DNA of 64,000 bases, from contig NZ_WOWL01000001.1 of assembly GCF_009741265.1 (NCBI RefSeq), positions 3,162,001 to 3,226,000 on the forward strand, given 5' to 3'. Below the pieces are notes generated by a model, which saw nothing but the letters and a program-made list of their open reading frames with translations, searched no databases and was not told the origin of the DNA. Position numbers and translations under genes: made by a program. How positions within the stretch are numbered: position 1 is the stretch's first letter; each line of letters begins with the position of its first letter. The stretch is from Pseudarthrobacter sp. GA104 (GTDB taxonomy: Bacteria > Actinomycetota > Actinomycetes > Actinomycetales > Micrococcaceae). Of the stretch, positions 61,682 through 64,000 are shown in pieces.

Positions 61682-61801
61682 ATGCCCTACGTTGACATCA
61701 ACCCCCACAAAAACCGTCCCAGATGGCAGGGCTACGCTGCCCTGGCCGTTCTCTTAATACTGACCGCAGCCGTAGTTGCCGCCGCACTGGCCCATCGCTG
61801 A
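61682..61801 (+). CDS. 39-residue single-span membrane peptide
   Basis: MPYVDINPHKNRPRWQGY followed by one hydrophobic helix of about 19 residues (AALAVLLILTAAVVAAALA) and HR. The charge pattern puts the N-terminus inside. It relies on coupling to the 16-residue leader that ends 2 nt upstream. It lies 88 nt before the EspI-like ATPase gene and may be in the same transcript. No family recognised. Confidence 0.5.
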   Translation: MPYVDINPHKNRPRWQGYAALAVLLILTAAVVAAALAHR

Positions 61802-61889
61802 GTCCGGGCTGACACTCGAAAGCATCGTAGACTTACGGTTTGAACCAGAGTGCTGCTGAACTTCTTGCCGAACGTCCTGGGGGATAAAC

Positions 61890-63236
61890 ATGTCCGATCC
61901 GGCGGATCAGAATGCGCGCGCCAATGCAGAAGATGCAGGACAGCCGCCACTGCGACGACGCCGCGACCTCCGTCGCGCCGACGGCGGGCCGGCGGATGTC
62001 CGGACAGGAACCATGCCAGCCGTACCGCCCGCACCGTCCAGCCCGCCTGAAGCCGGAGGGCCGCTGACACGCCGGACCTCGTGGGCAGAAGCTGCCGCGG
62101 CCGCCGATGCCGCGCAGCCAGCCTCTGCCGTCCCGCCTCCCACCCGGCCACCTGCAGCCGCCCTGACGGCCGCGCAGGACACCCCCACCTCCGTCGCCGG
62201 TGCGCCTGCTGCGGAAGCCCCGCAGCCGCCGTCGGCCGCCCCTGCTGAAGCTCCCGCCTTCCGCCGCGTCCGGCCTACCGTTGCAGACAGCATTGCTGAG
62301 AGCCCAATGCCGGACTTCATCAGCTCGCCGGGGCTGTTCGTGAAGGAGCAGAAGCCGCGTCCCGTGGGCGGCCTCCGCGGAGCCATCTACAGCATGACCG
62401 GCGGCGCCTGGAACCTGGGCCCCAGCGCCAAGCAGCGCCAGGAGGACGAGCTGGGCCGACGCATCTCGCGACAGTTGCAGGGCAGCTACAACACGGCTGT
62501 GCTCAGCCTCAAAGGCGGCATCGGCAAGACCTCCACCACCGTGGGCGTGGGCCTGACGCTGGCCGAATACCGCGGGGACGCCCCCTGCGCCATCGATGCG
62601 AACCCCGACTCCGGCGACCTCGTGGAACGGGCACTGGGCGAGGGCATCTACCAGCAGTCCAGCCCGCGCACCATCACAGACCTCCTGAAAAACATCGACT
62701 CCATCGACTCGCTGACAGCCCTGGCCCGGTACATGCATCACGCCGGCCGGCTGCACCTGATCGCGGGGGAGCAGGACCCGGAGGTCTCGGATTCACTCAC
62801 GGCTGCTGAGTACCTGCGGATCCGCAAACTCATTTCCAACTACTACTCTGTGGCGCTGACCGACTGCGGCACGGGCGTGACGCACAACGCCATGAGCGGG
62901 ATCCTGCAGTCTGCGGACAACCTGGTCATTGCCGCAGGCTATGCAGTGAGCGGTGCCAAACGTGCCCGCAGCACCCTTCACTGGCTGGCCAGCCACGGGT
63001 ACGAGGAACTGGCCCGGAACGCCGTCGTCGTTATTACGGACAAGGACGAGGTCTCCTCCCGGGTAGACAAGGACGCCATCGAGGAACACCTCGCCGGGAT
63101 CTGCCGCGAGCTCATCGCCGTCCCGCACGACCGCGGCGTGGCTGACGGCGACCTCGTCACCCTCGATGTCCTCAAACCTGAGACCCGTCGTGCCTACAAA
63201 GAGATCGCCGCTGCAATCGTGGACGGTTACCGGTAG
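61890..63236 (+). CDS. MinD/ParA-family ATPase with Pro/Ala-rich N-terminus (EspI-like)
   Basis: 448 residues. Residues 1-150 are low-complexity Pro/Ala/Arg-rich. Then comes a conserved linker (LFVKEQKPRPVGGLRGAIYSMTGG) and the SIMIBI ATPase domain (about 195-445): deviant Walker A KGGIGKTSTT (208-217), IDANPDSGDLVERAL (switch I), DCGTGVTHNAMSGIL (Walker B/switch II), and VVITDKDEVSSR. The layout matches the EspI/MinD-like ATPases near type VII secretion genes in actinobacteria. No secretion gene is in the window, so the role is open (secretion control or protein positioning). ATG with GGGGGATAAAC upstream. An eroded copy lies at 56480-57340. Confidence 0.85.
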   Translation: MSDPADQNARANAEDAGQPPLRRRRDLRRADGGPADVRTGTMPAVPPAPSSPPEAGGPLTRRTSWAEAAAAADAAQPASAVPPPTRPPAAALTAAQDTPTSVAGAPAAEAPQPPSAAPAEAPAFRRVRPTVADSIAESPMPDFISSPGLFVKEQKPRPVGGLRGAIYSMTGGAWNLGPSAKQRQEDELGRRISRQLQGSYNTAVLSLKGGIGKTSTTVGVGLTLAEYRGDAPCAIDANPDSGDLVERALGEGIYQQSSPRTITDLLKNIDSIDSLTALARYMHHAGRLHLIAGEQDPEVSDSLTAAEYLRIRKLISNYYSVALTDCGTGVTHNAMSGILQSADNLVIAAGYAVSGAKRARSTLHWLASHGYEELARNAVVVITDKDEVSSRVDKDAIEEHLAGICRELIAVPHDRGVADGDLVTLDVLKPETRRAYKEIAAAIVDGYR

Positions 63237-63382
63237 AACGCCTCCGCTTAGTGCCCTCCGCATTGACCGTTTTGGCAGGACGCGCAGGCAAGTAGGGAGA
63301 GGGGTGCCGCAGGTACCCGGCGGGGGAAACTCAGGTACCGCCTACTGGTGCCCCAGCCACGATGCTGGGCTAATTTCGGCCC

Positions 63383-63652
63383 ATGGGTGGATACGAGGAA
63401 GACCGGCAGGCCATTCCCCTTCCGTGGGCGCCTGTGCCGGCCGCAATGTTCGGGTTTCGGGACGGTGCGGCCTGGGTAGCGGACGATGTGTTCGTCACAC
63501 GCGACGGCCGCGGCGACGTGCTGGTGGAGCGCTGGGACGGAAGCGGTGTACGGTCTGCAGTCGTTCGCAGGGACTGCGAAGGTTTCACGAGGTCGATGTG
63601 GATCAAGCTCATGGAAATAGCTGTGGACGGGACCCCGAAATCGGCGCCCTAG
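63383..63652 (+). CDS. Small conserved-looking protein, unknown function
   Basis: 89 residues with a protein-like mix and no membrane segment: FGFRDGAAWVADDVFVTRDGRGDVLVERWDG suggests short antiparallel beta strands, ending in a helix (RSMWIKLMEIAVDG). ATG 63383 lacks a clear ribosome site (TTTCGGCCC upstream); Met at 63446 is an alternative. Codon use matches the neighbours. No family recognised. Confidence 0.5.
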   Translation: MGGYEEDRQAIPLPWAPVPAAMFGFRDGAAWVADDVFVTRDGRGDVLVERWDGSGVRSAVVRRDCEGFTRSMWIKLMEIAVDGTPKSAP

Positions 63653-63843
63653 TTTCCAGTCGCCGCCAATTCCGGGCCCGGCCGCAGTCAATGCCGGAAT
63701 TTGTTTCTGGACATTAGGGATTTAGGTTCTGTCCGGCTGTACCCTTTGTTCAGGCCGGGGTTGCGCGCTGCAGTCAATCAGTGTTGCGGCCGAGGCCTGG
63801 TGCCGGGCTCAGCCGGCGCCTACAGCCGATAAAGGAATAGCCG
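63653..63843. other. Gap before the last partial gene
   Basis: No gene seen. AT-richer bases near 63695-63730 may hold the promoter of the gene starting at 63844. Confidence 0.3.
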
Positions 63844-64000
63844 ATGTCACGGGACGAGTTCACTCTCCTCTCAGTCACCGGCGCAGGGGAAACGGCAGGT
63901 CCGGGGGGACCTGCACTGCCGCAGCAGGCGGCGAAAGATGGTTCCCTGCGCGATCAGGTGATGGAGCTGATCAATGATGTCCTCACTGATCCTGATCCCA
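63844..64000 (+). CDS. 5' end of a gene cut by the window edge
   Basis: An open frame starts at ATG 63844 after a good ribosome site (AAAGGAATAGCC) and runs to the window end (52 codons). The visible part starts MSRDEFTLLSVTGAGE, then has a Gly/Pro/Ala linker and a likely helix (LRDQVMELINDVLTD). No family can be assigned from this fragment. Confidence 0.6.
   Translation, partial: MSRDEFTLLSVTGAGETAGPGGPALPQQAAKDGSLRDQVMELINDVLTDPDP

Noticed and set aside
1..64000. tRNA, rRNA, CRISPR array, transposase or integrase genes
   Set aside because: None recognised anywhere in the window; mobility of locus I is therefore argued only from flanking remnants, not from recombinase genes.

Overview
The window comes from a high-GC Gram-positive actinobacterium, most probably Arthrobacter or a close relative such as Pseudarthrobacter or Paenarthrobacter. 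This rests on the strong G/C third-position bias, frequent GTG and TTG starts, the many 4-nt ATGA/GTGA stop-start overlaps, a possible LAxTG wall-anchor motif, and an EspI-like MinD/ParA ATPase. No rRNA, tRNA, CRISPR array or intact insertion sequence was recognised.

Layout. (1) 1-4966: the phenylacetyl-CoA epoxidase operon paaABCDE plus a PaaG-type isomerase, preceded by a PaaR-like palindrome. (2) 4967-5906: non-coding, with a decayed paaE/paaG chimera. (3) 5907-26813: polysaccharide locus I. It holds a GH79-like glycosidase, a Pro-rich secreted protein, several glycosyltransferases, a Wzm/Wzt-type ABC exporter, WecC and WecB (UDP-ManNAcA supply), a fusion of an alpha/beta-hydrolase-like domain with a D-glucuronyl C5-epimerase domain, a DUF218 protein, a left-handed beta-helix acyltransferase and a Tat-type exported right-handed beta-helix protein. 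(4) 26814-28280: decayed DNA with a second paaG remnant in the same orientation as paaG, so locus I is bracketed by paa remnants. (5) 28281-29171: galU. (6) 29225-53376: polysaccharide locus II, Wzx/Wzy type. On the minus strand are a VanZ-like protein, a surface protein with an LANTG sorting motif, a DUF4012 protein, a polyprenyl-phosphate sugar-phosphotransferase and a Wzz/BY-kinase. On the plus strand are glycosyltransferases, NeuA, a CBS-NeuB-SAF-TIM-barrel fusion, Wzy, an O-acyltransferase and further glycosyltransferases. Wzx, a glycosyltransferase and Gmd are on the minus strand, followed by galE on the plus strand. (7) 53377-64000: signalling and cell-envelope genes (histidine kinase, response regulator, stand-alone HATPase, M23 peptidase, PAS-EAL phosphodiesterase, EspI-like ATPase) mixed with eroded copies of the M23 and ATPase genes.

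How the genes fit together. Locus I looks like an ABC-exported acidic glycan. WecB and WecC would make UDP-ManNAcA, the glycosyltransferases would polymerise, Wzm/Wzt would export, and the C5-epimerase fusion could invert uronic-acid residues, as in heparin/heparan or alginate maturation. The GH79-like and beta-helix proteins could trim the product outside the cell. Locus II looks like a Wzy-dependent capsule or exopolysaccharide containing a nonulosonic (sialic-acid-like) sugar and probably a GDP-mannose-derived sugar. GalU and GalE supply UDP-Glc and UDP-Gal.

The most interesting points are the C5-epimerase fusion in a glycosaminoglycan-like locus, the four-part NeuB fusion next to a candidate nonulosonate transferase, the paa remnants flanking locus I, the eroded M23/ParA copies that repeat the order of the intact genes, and a perfect 10-bp palindrome ahead of a 16-aa leader peptide coupled to a 39-aa membrane peptide. 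All assignments come from reading the sequence; no database search was run.
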